64,000 bases of DNA from Candidatus Planktophila versatilis (lineage in GTDB: Bacteria; Actinomycetota; Actinomycetes; Nanopelagicales; Nanopelagicaceae): positions 806,001-870,000 of the forward strand of contig NZ_CP016774.1 in assembly GCF_002288105.1 (NCBI RefSeq), read 5' to 3'. The notes beneath the pieces are model-generated. The model was not told the origin of the DNA, did not search any database, and worked only from the letters and a program-made list of their open reading frames with translations. Below are positions 27,914 through 37,885 of this stretch, piece after piece. Position 1 is the stretch's first letter. Every line of letters starts with the position of its first letter. The translations under genes and the position numbers were made by a program.

Positions 27914-28810
27914 TTATTTTTTCAACGTGATTCCACCAGCAATAAGATCTTTTCGTAATTGTTCGATCTGTGCTTCGGTGGCATCAACGAGTGGCAGACG
28001 AGTAGTTCCTCCTGGGAGTCCCATGAGAGACATCGCTGCCTTGGTCAAAATTGCACCTTGTGTGCGGAAGGTTCCAGTAAAGACTGGAAGAAGTTTCTGA
28101 TGAATTTCAAGTGCGCGTGGTGCATCTCCAGCAAACCAAGCATCGAGCATTGCTTTGAGTTCTAAGCCAGCGGTGTGGCCACAGACAGAGACGAATCCAA
28201 CTGCTCCAACTGAGAGGAAGGGCAGGTTGAGAATGTCATCACCGGAATAGACCGGAATACCTGAGCGCTTAATCACCCATGATGTGGCTGCGATATTTCC
28301 CTTGGCATCTTTGAGGGCAACAATGTTCTTCACGCTTTCAAAGAGTTTGACGATGGTGTCAGATTCGATTTCAACACCGGTGCGACCTGGGATGTCATAC
28401 ATCATGATGGGAAGATCAGTTGCGGCGGCTACTGCGCGAAAGTGCGCTTCGATTCCAGCTTGGGGAGGCTTGTTGTAATAAGGAGTAACCACCAGCAGTG
28501 CATCTGCCCCCGCATCTTGGGAACGCTTAGCTTGTTCAACTGTGTAAGCGGTCTCATTATCGCCAGCACCTGAGAGAACACAGATCTTTTCGCCAACGAC
28601 GCTCTTGACCACTTTGATGATCTCAAGTTTTTCCGAAGACTTTGTGGTGGGAGCTTCACCGGTTGTGCCATTGACTGCAATTCCATCATGTCCGGTATCA
28701 ACAAGATGTTGTGCCAATGTGGCAACGCCATCCCAATCGATTGCACCATCACTATTGAATGGGGTCACCATTGCGGTGATTAATCGACCAAAAGGAGGCT
28801 GGATACTCAT
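27914..28810 (-). CDS. dapA: 4-hydroxy-tetrahydrodipicolinate synthase
   Basis: DapA condenses pyruvate with aspartate semialdehyde, the first committed step to diaminopimelate and lysine. The 298 residues carry NGTTGEAPT, the catalytic tyrosine in MMYDIPGRTG and the Schiff-base lysine in VALKDAKGN. It is flanked by thyX and rnj; dapB, the next enzyme, is about 2 kb upstream. Confidence 0.97.
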   Translation of the reverse strand: MSIQPPFGRLITAMVTPFNSDGAIDWDGVATLAQHLVDTGHDGIAVNGTTGEAPTTKSSEKLEIIKVVKSVVGEKICVLSGAGDNETAYTVEQAKRSQDAGADALLVVTPYYNKPPQAGIEAHFRAVAAATDLPIMMYDIPGRTGVEIESDTIVKLFESVKNIVALKDAKGNIAATSWVIKRSGIPVYSGDDILNLPFLSVGAVGFVSVCGHTAGLELKAMLDAWFAGDAPRALEIHQKLLPVFTGTFRTQGAILTKAAMSLMGLPGGTTRLPLVDATEAQIEQLRKDLIAGGITLKK

Positions 28811-28826
28811 CCGCGCATCTTATCGC

Positions 28827-29546
28827 TTAAGGCGCAATACGACCAGATTTTTCAAAGGCTCCGTATGTCAAAGGCATCAATTTCGCGAACTCGGCTTCCA
28901 TTTTTTCGGCAACCATCTCGATTTCTCGCTGCGGATAGCTTGGAAAGTGCGAACCTTCACGAGATGTGCGCAGGGATAAAAAGTTCATCAGTGCACGTGC
29001 ATTCATGGTGACATACATAGATGAATACGTTGCGACCGGCAAAACTACTCGCGCAACTTCGCGGGCAACGCCAGCCTCTAACATCTTCACATATGACTCA
29101 TAGGCAATGACATATGCATCCTTCATCGCCTTAACTGTTATTTCAAATTGTTCTGGCGTTCCATCTTCAAATGTGTAAGCACCAGTCTTACCAACCTGAA
29201 TAAGTTTGCGCTCTTTCGAAGGAATATAGAAAACTGGCTTGAGTTCACGGTAGCGACCAGATTCTTCGTTATAGGAAGCGATGCGATGGCGCATAAATTC
29301 ACGGAAGACGAAGATGGGTGCTGAGACAAAGAAAGTCATCGAGGTGTGCTCGAAAGGTGATCCATGGCGTTCGCGTGCAAGATAGTTAATCAGCCCGGCA
29401 GATCGCGCTGGATCTTCACCAATTTCATCAAGTGACTGCTCACCGGCGGTTGATACTCGAGCGGCCCAAATGACATCAGCATCACTTGCACTTGATTTAA
29501 CAAGCTCTACTGATACATCGTCTCTATAAATTACGGTCTCAGACAT
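28827..29546 (-). CDS. thyX: Flavin-dependent thymidylate synthase ThyX
   Basis: ThyX methylates dUMP to dTMP using methylenetetrahydrofolate and FAD. The 239 residues contain the ThyX motif RHRIASYNEESGRY (RHRxxS type, about 86-99) and a C-terminal SLRTSREGSHFPSYPQREI segment. AAGG lies about 7 nt before ATG 29546. It is divergent from azlC over only 60 nt. No thyA is seen in the window. Confidence 0.97.
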   Translation of the reverse strand: MSETVIYRDDVSVELVKSSASDADVIWAARVSTAGEQSLDEIGEDPARSAGLINYLARERHGSPFEHTSMTFFVSAPIFVFREFMRHRIASYNEESGRYRELKPVFYIPSKERKLIQVGKTGAYTFEDGTPEQFEITVKAMKDAYVIAYESYVKMLEAGVAREVARVVLPVATYSSMYVTMNARALMNFLSLRTSREGSHFPSYPQREIEMVAEKMEAEFAKLMPLTYGAFEKSGRIAP

Positions 29547-29606
29547 GTTCGCACCTTATCTATCTACCCCCCTCCACTTGCTGCATATCTAGGGCAGAAT
29601 GTCCGC

Positions 29607-30275
29607 GTGTCCAGAGTGAACCGCACCACCGCATCCCAAAGCTTGAGCGTCTCCCTGACGGTGGGCCTTTATGGAACTGCATTTGGCGCCGCCAGTATCG
29701 CCGCGGGGTTCTCAGTTCTGCAGACTTGTTTACTCTCTCTTCTGACTTTCTCTGGCGCATCTCAATTTGCAGTAGTGGGCGTCATGGGCGCAGGTGGAAG
29801 CGCCATTGCAGGGATCGCAACGGCTTCACTTCTTGGTGTGAGAAATATGTTGTATGCACTTCGCATGGCACCTCTTCTGAAAGTCTCTGGATTGCGGAAG
29901 GTAATTGCAGCGCAAGTAACTATTGATGAATCAACTGGTGTTGCCTTAAGTCAAGAAAAACTAGGGTCTACGGCGATGAAGCAAGGCTTCTGGTTAACCG
30001 GCGTTGGTGTCTATATCTTCTGGAACATCTTCACACTATTGGGCGCACTCGGTGCGAAGGCAATGGGAAATCCCTCCGCCTGGGGCCTCGATGCTGCAGT
30101 TCCAGCGGCATTCTTAGGACTTGTGTGGCCAAGGCTGACAAATAAATTAGAACGGGCGCTAGCGGTGTGCGCACTTGTCTTGGCAGTCCTTCTTAGTCCG
30201 GTACTCAGCGCCGGTATACCAATTATCTCCACCGTCGTACTTGCCGTGATCTTTGGCTGGAAGGTGCGCAGATGA
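29607..30275 (+). CDS. azlC: AzlC-family branched-chain amino acid exporter subunit
   Basis: AzlC (LIV-E family) and AzlD together export branched-chain amino acids; the Corynebacterium pair is BrnFE. The 222 residues are strongly hydrophobic with about six transmembrane segments. The family pattern LTFSGASQFAVVGVMGAGGS is at about 44-63, followed by LLGVRNMLYALRMAP. The start is GTG 29607 without an obvious strong Shine-Dalgarno. Its stop overlaps azlD by 4 nt. Confidence 0.9.
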   Translation: MSRVNRTTASQSLSVSLTVGLYGTAFGAASIAAGFSVLQTCLLSLLTFSGASQFAVVGVMGAGGSAIAGIATASLLGVRNMLYALRMAPLLKVSGLRKVIAAQVTIDESTGVALSQEKLGSTAMKQGFWLTGVGVYIFWNIFTLLGALGAKAMGNPSAWGLDAAVPAAFLGLVWPRLTNKLERALAVCALVLAVLLSPVLSAGIPIISTVVLAVIFGWKVRR

Positions 30276-30577
30276 ACGCGCTCTGGATAGGTGTTATCGG
30301 TTCTAGCATCGCACTCTTTGCCCTGCGGTATTCAGGTTACTTAATCCCTGAGAAATATCTGACAAACCCCCGAATGTTGCGCATTAATACCCTGATACCA
30401 GTTGCACTGCTCAGCGCCTTGGTCGGAGTTCAAACAGTGACCGAAAAAGGTATCTGGGTAATTGATCAGCGCCTTGCCGGTGTTGCTGTGGCACTCATTG
30501 CACTTCTGCTCAAAGCGCCATACTTCGTTGTAGTGATATCTGCAGCCCTTACTTCCGCGCTTTTGTATCGCTTCTAG
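30272..30577 (+). CDS. azlD: AzlD-family branched-chain amino acid exporter subunit
   Basis: This is the small partner of AzlC, 101 residues with about four hydrophobic helices (WIGVIGSSIALFALRYSGYLIP, LIPVALLSALVGVQTV, LAGVAVALIALLLKAP, VVISAALTSALLY). It starts within the azlC stop (ATGA). The 3' end overlaps the minus-strand redoxin gene by 4 nt, and no terminator is seen. Confidence 0.88.
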   Translation: MNALWIGVIGSSIALFALRYSGYLIPEKYLTNPRMLRINTLIPVALLSALVGVQTVTEKGIWVIDQRLAGVAVALIALLLKAPYFVVVISAALTSALLYRF

Positions 30578-30831
30578 ATAATTCCCAGCGAAGTTAGCTT
30601 TGCCTTCAAATCATTATCTGATGGCTCTGTCATATGTGTGCCATCTGAAAAAACAAGCACTGGAATTGACTGCGCTCCCCCGTTGATCTCACGGACCTTT
30701 GCTGCTGCAGACTCATCTACTTCAACATCAATATGGTTGACCTGAACATCGAGCTCTTCTAAAAGTCGCTTGGAACGACGGCAATCTCCACACCAGTCGG
30801 CTCCATACATCGTGATATCTACAAGTGCCAT
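30574..30831 (-). CDS. Small glutaredoxin/mycoredoxin-like protein (CGDC motif)
   Basis: This 85-residue thioredoxin-fold protein has the redox motif DWCGDC (about residues 12-17) and the cis-proline segment SIPVLVF (about 58-64). Size and sequence resemble actinobacterial mycoredoxins and NrdH-type glutaredoxins, but the active site is CGDC rather than CGYC or CVQC. The likely role is thiol-disulfide exchange. It lies 16 nt after dapB in the same direction. Confidence 0.8.
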   Translation of the reverse strand: MALVDITMYGADWCGDCRRSKRLLEELDVQVNHIDVEVDESAAAKVREINGGAQSIPVLVFSDGTHMTEPSDNDLKAKLTSLGII

Positions 30832-30847
30832 GTGAGTTCCCTCTTTC

Positions 30848-32856
<2,009 letters not shown>

Positions 32857-32860
32857 CTAC

Positions 32861-35062
32861 TTATTCAGCAGCTGGAGTCGATCCATCTTCGAGAACTGGA
32901 ACCAAAGAGAGCTTGCCCTTTGGATCAATCTCGCCGATTTCAACCTGAATCTTGTCGCCAACCTTCATGACCTCTTCTAGGTTTTCAATGCGCTTTCCAC
33001 CATGCATCTTGCGAATCTGAGATACGTGGAGCAGGCCATCTTTACCTGGCATCAATGAGATGAATGCACCGAATGTTGCAAGCTTCACAACAGTTCCGAG
33101 GTATCGCTCTCCCACTTCTGGCATTTGTGGATTAGCAATCGCGTTAATCTGCGCGCGAGCTGCTTCAGCTGAAGGCCCATCGGTGGCACCGATGTAGATA
33201 GTTCCATCATCTTCAATCGAGATATCTGCGCCAGTCTCATCTTGAATCTGGTTAATAATCTTGCCCTTAGGCCCGATTACTGCACCGATCTGATCTACTG
33301 GAATCTTCACCGAGATGATGCGAGGAGCGTATTGGCTCATCTCATCCGGTGTATCGATTGCTTCATTCATGACATCAAGAATTGCTAAACGCGCTTCCTT
33401 TGCCTGATGAAGTGCGCCAGCGAGAACTGAGGCTGGAATTCCATCGAGCTTGGTATCAAGTTGAAGGGCGGTAATAAAGTCCTTCGTTCCGGCAACCTTA
33501 AAGTCCATATCTCCGAATGCATCTTCAGCACCGAGAATATCTGTCAGAGCAACGTATTCAATCTTGCCATCAACGTCATCTGAGATAAGACCCATTGCAA
33601 TACCGGCAACTGGAGCCTTTAGTGGCACACCAGCTTGGAGCATTGACAGCGTTGATGCACAAACTGAACCCATTGATGTGGATCCATTTGAACCAAGTGC
33701 TTCAGAGACCTGACGGATTGCGTAAGGGAACTCTTCGCGAGTTGGAAGTACTGGAATAAGTGCGCGCTCTGCAAGTGCTCCGTGGCCGATTTCGCGACGC
33801 TTTGGAGTTCCCACACGACCGGTCTCACCAGTTGAATATGGTGGGAAGTTGTAATTGTGCATGTAACGCTTTGATGTCTCAGGGCTCATTGTGTCGAGCT
33901 GCTGTTCCATCTTGAGCATATTAAGAGTTGTCACTCCGAGAATCTGAGTCTCTCCTCGTTCGAAGATTGCAGATCCGTGAACGCGAGGAATAACTTCAAC
34001 TTCTGCAGACAAGGCACGAATATCACGAAGACCGCGGCCATCGATACGGATCTTGTCACGCAATACGCGCTGCCGAACAAGCTTCTTTGTCAGTGAGCGA
34101 AACGCTGCTGGAACTTCCTTCTCGCGACCTTCAAAGGCAGCAGAGACAGATTCCTTAGTTGCAGCAGAGATTTCATCAATCTTTGTTTCGCGCTCTTGCT
34201 TACCTGCGATTGTCATCGCCTTTGCAAGATCATCTTTTGCAGCCTTTTCAACTGCGGCAAAGACATCATCTTGGTAATCCAAGAAGACTGGGAAATCTGC
34301 AGTTGGCTTTGCAGCTACTGCTGCCAGCTTTGACTGCGCTTCGCAGAGAATGCGAATAAATGGCTTAGCTGCATCGAGTCCTTGCGAAACAATTTCTTCC
34401 GTAGGTGCTGCTGCGCCACCGGCGATGAGACCGATTGTGCGTGATGTCGCTTCTGCTTCCACCATCATGATTGCTACATCGTCAGCTGTCACGCGACCTG
34501 CAACGACCATATCGAAAACGGCGTTCTCAACCTGTGAGTGATTTGGGAATGCAACCCACTGGCCTTCGATAAGTGCAACACGCACTCCACCGATAGGACC
34601 TGAAAATGGCAGACCTGCAAGTTGTGTTGACATTGATGCTGCGTTGATAGCAATCACGTCATACATGTGGTCAGGATCGAGTGCCATTACTGTCACAACG
34701 ATTTGTACTTCGTTACGAAGTCCCTTAATAAATGATGGACGCAATGGGCGATCAATCAGACGGCAGGTAAGAATTGCCTCTTCTGATGGTCGGCCTTCAC
34801 GACGGAAGAATGATCCTGGGATCTTGCCAATTGCATACATCTTCTCTTCTACATCAACTGTAAGTGGGAAGAAATCGAATTGATCTTTAGGTGTCTTTGA
34901 TGCTGTTGTTGCCGAGAAGATCATTGTCTGATCATCTAGATACACAGCTGCAGCTCCTGCTGCTTGCTTTGCGAGGCGTCCGGTTTCGAACTTGATCTCG
35001 CGCTTTCCGTACTTTCCGTTATCGATAACGGCTATTGCTGTCTTTACGTCTTGACCCTCCAT
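32861..35062 (-). CDS. pnp: Polyribonucleotide nucleotidyltransferase (PNPase)
   Basis: PNPase is a phosphorolytic 3'-5' exoribonuclease of mRNA decay. The 733 residues contain two RNase PH domains ([14 protein letters not shown]...RPLRP; and GRDIRAL-like block with [12 protein letters not shown]), a KH domain ([18 protein letters not shown]) and an S1 domain ([19 protein letters not shown]). The start is ATG 35062 (MEGQDVKT), preceded by AAAGGAGG at 4 nt; the 16-codon upstream extension is not conserved. The 172-nt leader holds strong hairpins. Confidence 0.98.
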   Translation of the reverse strand: MEGQDVKTAIAVIDNGKYGKREIKFETGRLAKQAAGAAAVYLDDQTMIFSATTASKTPKDQFDFFPLTVDVEEKMYAIGKIPGSFFRREGRPSEEAILTCRLIDRPLRPSFIKGLRNEVQIVVTVMALDPDHMYDVIAINAASMSTQLAGLPFSGPIGGVRVALIEGQWVAFPNHSQVENAVFDMVVAGRVTADDVAIMMVEAEATSRTIGLIAGGAAAPTEEIVSQGLDAAKPFIRILCEAQSKLAAVAAKPTADFPVFLDYQDDVFAAVEKAAKDDLAKAMTIAGKQERETKIDEISAATKESVSAAFEGREKEVPAAFRSLTKKLVRQRVLRDKIRIDGRGLRDIRALSAEVEVIPRVHGSAIFERGETQILGVTTLNMLKMEQQLDTMSPETSKRYMHNYNFPPYSTGETGRVGTPKRREIGHGALAERALIPVLPTREEFPYAIRQVSEALGSNGSTSMGSVCASTLSMLQAGVPLKAPVAGIAMGLISDDVDGKIEYVALTDILGAEDAFGDMDFKVAGTKDFITALQLDTKLDGIPASVLAGALHQAKEARLAILDVMNEAIDTPDEMSQYAPRIISVKIPVDQIGAVIGPKGKIINQIQDETGADISIEDDGTIYIGATDGPSAEAARAQINAIANPQMPEVGERYLGTVVKLATFGAFISLMPGKDGLLHVSQIRKMHGGKRIENLEEVMKVGDKIQVEIGEIDPKGKLSLVPVLEDGSTPAAE

Positions 35063-35168
35063 GGGTCCTCCTTTGATTCGTTTGTTGCATATTCCAAGGT
35101 GCATGAGCACAGCTTGGAAGCGGTAACTACTCGCAAGGCGAAACGAATGAATCTTCGATCGAAGTTCA

Positions 35169-35224
35169 CAGATGCAAACATCTGGAAACCACTACCGAGG
35201 ACCATTAGTCCCCCGGCGGGTAGT
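35169..35224 (-). promoter_or_regulatory. rpsO-pnp intergenic hairpins
   Basis: Starting 10 nt after the rpsO stop, ACTACC (35219-35224) pairs with GGTAGT (35191-35196). Within it GGGGAC (35208-35213) pairs with GTCCTC (35197-35202), leaving a 5-nt bulge and a 5-nt loop. A second hairpin, CAGATG-TTTG-CATCTG, follows at 35169-35184. No long T run follows, so RNA processing or attenuation is as likely as termination. In E. coli the same spacer holds a terminator and an RNase III site controlling pnp. Confidence 0.65.
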
Positions 35225-35234
35225 TCTTACTTAA

Positions 35235-35504
35235 TTAGCGACGGATTCCGAGTTTCTCGAGAATTCCACGGTAACGATTGATATCTGTCTTTGCGAGGTA
35301 CTGCAAGATGCGACGACGCTGACCTACGAGCAACAACAGACCACGACGGTTGTGGTGATCATGTGGGTTGGTCTTAAGGTGAGTCGTAATGTCATCGATG
35401 CGACGTGACAATAAAGCGATCTGAGCTTCAGGGCTTCCTGTATCAGTAGCTGATGAGCCGTACTTCGCAATGATTTCTTTCTTTACTTCTGGTGTTAGTG
35501 CCAT
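35235..35504 (-). CDS. rpsO: Small ribosomal subunit protein uS15
   Basis: uS15 is a primary 16S rRNA-binding protein. The 89 residues match the family, including [37 protein letters not shown] and the terminal [12 protein letters not shown]. It is followed by pnp, the near-universal bacterial order. AAAGGA lies about 12 nt before ATG 35504. Confidence 0.98.
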   Translation of the reverse strand: MALTPEVKKEIIAKYGSSATDTGSPEAQIALLSRRIDDITTHLKTNPHDHHNRRGLLLLVGQRRRILQYLAKTDINRYRGILEKLGIRR

Positions 35505-35530
35505 TGGTTGCTGTATTCCTTTTCATGTTA

Positions 35531-35577
35531 AGTACATCAGTACTGTTCAAGAGGCTTCCCGGTTTGAATCACGGGAA
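35531..35577 (-). promoter_or_regulatory. Inverted repeats in the rpsO leader
   Basis: The 145-nt spacer between ribF and rpsO holds two inverted repeats: AGTAC-N4-GTACT (35531-35544) and TTCCCG-N10-CGGGAA (35556-35577). They could form an S15 autoregulatory leader or processing signals. There is no T run marking a terminator. Confidence 0.35.
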
Positions 35578-35649
35578 ATCACTTTCTCGTTGGACAGGTC
35601 AAAGTTTACCTGTGGGGTGTGGATAAGTGAAATTGAGGCTGAATTGCCC

Positions 35650-36537
35650 TTATTTCTCGGTTAATTCGCGTGCTTTATCGCAATCTTTCTTCATCTGGAC
35701 CAATAGCTCTTCCAAGCTATCGAATTTCAGAGTGGGGCGTAGATACCAACCGAATTCAATCGATGCATTCTTGTCATAGAGCTCTAGCCCCTCTTGATCA
35801 AGTGCATACGCTTCAACTTGTCTGGCGCGTTCCCCTGCAAATGTTGGATTGGTACCAATCGAAATTGCCGCTGGCCAGAAATTAATTCCCACGGTCAACC
35901 ACCCGGCATAGACACCATCGGCAGGAATAGTCTGTCCCTCTATATTTCCTAAATTAGCTGTGGGATAACCGATTTCCCGGCCGCGCTTTTCACCATGCAC
36001 CACCACGCCATCTAGTCGATGAGGTCGCGATAGAAGCGTGCGCGCTTCTTCAACTTTTCCTTCAATTACTAGCGTGCGAATGCGCGAAGATGAGATGACC
36101 TCGGTATCTGCTTTCAGCTCCTGCACATCAACTGTGAAATTATGTGTGCGGCCCTCTGCGATAAGTGAATCAACATTTCCAGCTGCTTTGTGACCATAAG
36201 TGAAGTTCTTGCCCACCACCACGGTGCTGGCATGCAGTTGGCCTACCAAGACATTGGCTACAAAATCTTCGGGAGACATTGCAGCAAACTTCTCATTGAA
36301 CTTCATTACCGCGACCTGATCAGCGTTGTGAATCTTTAAGAGTTCCACCCGATCTGCCAGGGTTGTCAGAGAAGTGGGCACCTTCGTAGGGGCATAAACA
36401 GTTGTTGGATGTGGATCAAAGGTCAGGGCAACGATTGGTCGTCCAGCTGCAATCTCTTTTGCGCGATTAAGCAGTTGTTGATGTCCCTTATGTACCCCAT
36501 CGAATACCCCAATGAGTACAACGTTAGTCTCGGACAT
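35650..36537 (-). CDS. ribF: Bifunctional riboflavin kinase/FAD synthetase
   Basis: RibF phosphorylates riboflavin to FMN and adenylates FMN to FAD. In the 295 residues the N-terminal adenylyltransferase has IGVFDGVHKGHQQLL (about 9-23) and the SSSRIRTLV-type segment. The C-terminal kinase domain has GYPTANL (about 193-199) and a terminal helix. It is in the truB-ribF-rpsO order typical of bacteria, 18 nt after truB. Confidence 0.96.
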   Translation of the reverse strand: MSETNVVLIGVFDGVHKGHQQLLNRAKEIAAGRPIVALTFDPHPTTVYAPTKVPTSLTTLADRVELLKIHNADQVAVMKFNEKFAAMSPEDFVANVLVGQLHASTVVVGKNFTYGHKAAGNVDSLIAEGRTHNFTVDVQELKADTEVISSSRIRTLVIEGKVEEARTLLSRPHRLDGVVVHGEKRGREIGYPTANLGNIEGQTIPADGVYAGWLTVGINFWPAAISIGTNPTFAGERARQVEAYALDQEGLELYDKNASIEFGWYLRPTLKFDSLEELLVQMKKDCDKARELTEK

Positions 36538-36555
36538 ATTCCAATCTTGCCTTAC

Positions 36556-37431
36556 CTAGTTCGCTGCCGCAAAGACAGCGATGGGTTTTGCATGTATTCC
36601 ATCATCTTTGAGCAGTGCGATGAGTCGATTATCTGGTGACATCGCAGCAGTAATAGAGGTGGCGCCATTTTCCGACAGGGGCCTGCCAAAAGATAACTCT
36701 GTGACTTCTTCCAGAGTGAGCTCGCGCACCGAAAAAGTAACCCGGGCCACATCGGCAAGCTTTAGTGGTGTGAACTTCTGATCTTTAAGGTCTTGAAAAG
36801 AGACTGCATCTTTTTCACTAAAGCCAGCAACTCGCGTGCGGCGCAAGGCGCTTAGGTGTCCCCCAACTTTTAACGCCTCCCCTAAGTCGCGGGCAATGGC
36901 GCGAATAAATGTTCCAGCTGAGCAGGTCACTTCAATATCAACTTCAGTTGTGGCAGCTAAATGGCGAATTGCCAGAATATCTAGTTGCGAGATTGTTATT
37001 TGGCGCGACCCCAGTTCAAACTTCTCACCAGCTCGCACACGATCATAAGCACGCTCTCCGCCAACTTTTACGGCCGAGACAGATGATGGGCGTTGGGCGA
37101 TGGTGCCAACCATAGTTTTTAACACTCTTGCAATCTCGCCATCAGTAACATCTGCTGCATGGGTAGTTGCAATCACTTCGCCTTCTTTATCATCGGTCAC
37201 AGTTGATGCGCCAAGAACAATTGTTGCAACGTATGACTTGTCGCCATCGGTGATGTATTGCAAAAGGCGTGTGCCATTTCCGAAACCTAGGACTAATACT
37301 CCTGTAGCCATCGGATCAAGTGTTCCGGCATGGCCCACTTTGCGTGTGCCCAGTGCTTTTCGCCCCACTGCTACGACATCATGACTGGTCATTCCCCCAG
37401 CTTTATCTACAACCAGGAATCCATCTGTCAT
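36556..37431 (-). CDS. truB: tRNA pseudouridine55 synthase
   Basis: TruB makes pseudouridine 55 in the T loop of tRNAs. The 291 residues contain KVGHAGTLDPMATGVL with the catalytic aspartate (about 32-47), a DKSYVATI block and a C-terminal PUA-like region. The ATG shares one base with the rbfA stop (TAATG). Confidence 0.96.
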   Translation of the reverse strand: MTDGFLVVDKAGGMTSHDVVAVGRKALGTRKVGHAGTLDPMATGVLVLGFGNGTRLLQYITDGDKSYVATIVLGASTVTDDKEGEVIATTHAADVTDGEIARVLKTMVGTIAQRPSSVSAVKVGGERAYDRVRAGEKFELGSRQITISQLDILAIRHLAATTEVDIEVTCSAGTFIRAIARDLGEALKVGGHLSALRRTRVAGFSEKDAVSFQDLKDQKFTPLKLADVARVTFSVRELTLEEVTELSFGRPLSENGATSITAAMSPDNRLIALLKDDGIHAKPIAVFAAAN

Positions 37432-37871
37432 TAGTTATCAAATTTGTTTTCTACGACGCGTGGGACTTTATAGGCATCTTCCATCACTGGCTTTGCATTC
37501 TCGCGCGCTTTCGCAACTTCAGCATCAAGTTGGTGAACTCGCTCTAAAAGTGAGTCAAGTGCTTGGGCAGATTCTGGAAGTCCATCAAGAATGAACTCAA
37601 GTGATGGCGTAATGCGGGTACCTAAATCTTTTCCCACAGCGCTGCGGATCACACCTTTTGCTGATTCGAGTGCGGCGGCGGTTGCAGCGCGCTCATCATC
37701 TCCACCAAGGACGGTATAGAAGATAGAGGCGTTCTGGAGATCTCCGGTCACCCGCGCATCGGTAACAGTGACAAAGCCAAGACGCGGATCTTTAATCTTT
37801 GTCTCAAGCAGCTGTGCCACTACTACCTTGATGCGGTCTGCAACCTTCTGGCTGCGGTGTGAATTTCCCAT
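37431..37871 (-). CDS. rbfA: Ribosome-binding factor A
   Basis: RbfA helps mature the 30S subunit 5' region of 16S rRNA. The 146 residues have the KH-like fold pattern [48 protein letters not shown], with a charged C-terminal tail. It lies 14 nt after infB and just before truB. Confidence 0.95.
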   Translation of the reverse strand: MGNSHRSQKVADRIKVVVAQLLETKIKDPRLGFVTVTDARVTGDLQNASIFYTVLGGDDERAATAAALESAKGVIRSAVGKDLGTRITPSLEFILDGLPESAQALDSLLERVHQLDAEVAKARENAKPVMEDAYKVPRVVENKFDN

Positions 37872-37885
37872 TTCTTTTCGAAGCG

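Noticed and set aside
35553-35580. Sequence resembling a tRNA T-arm (GGTTTGAATC next to an inverted repeat) in the rpsO leader
   Set aside because: No acceptor or anticodon stem can be built around it within the 145-nt spacer.
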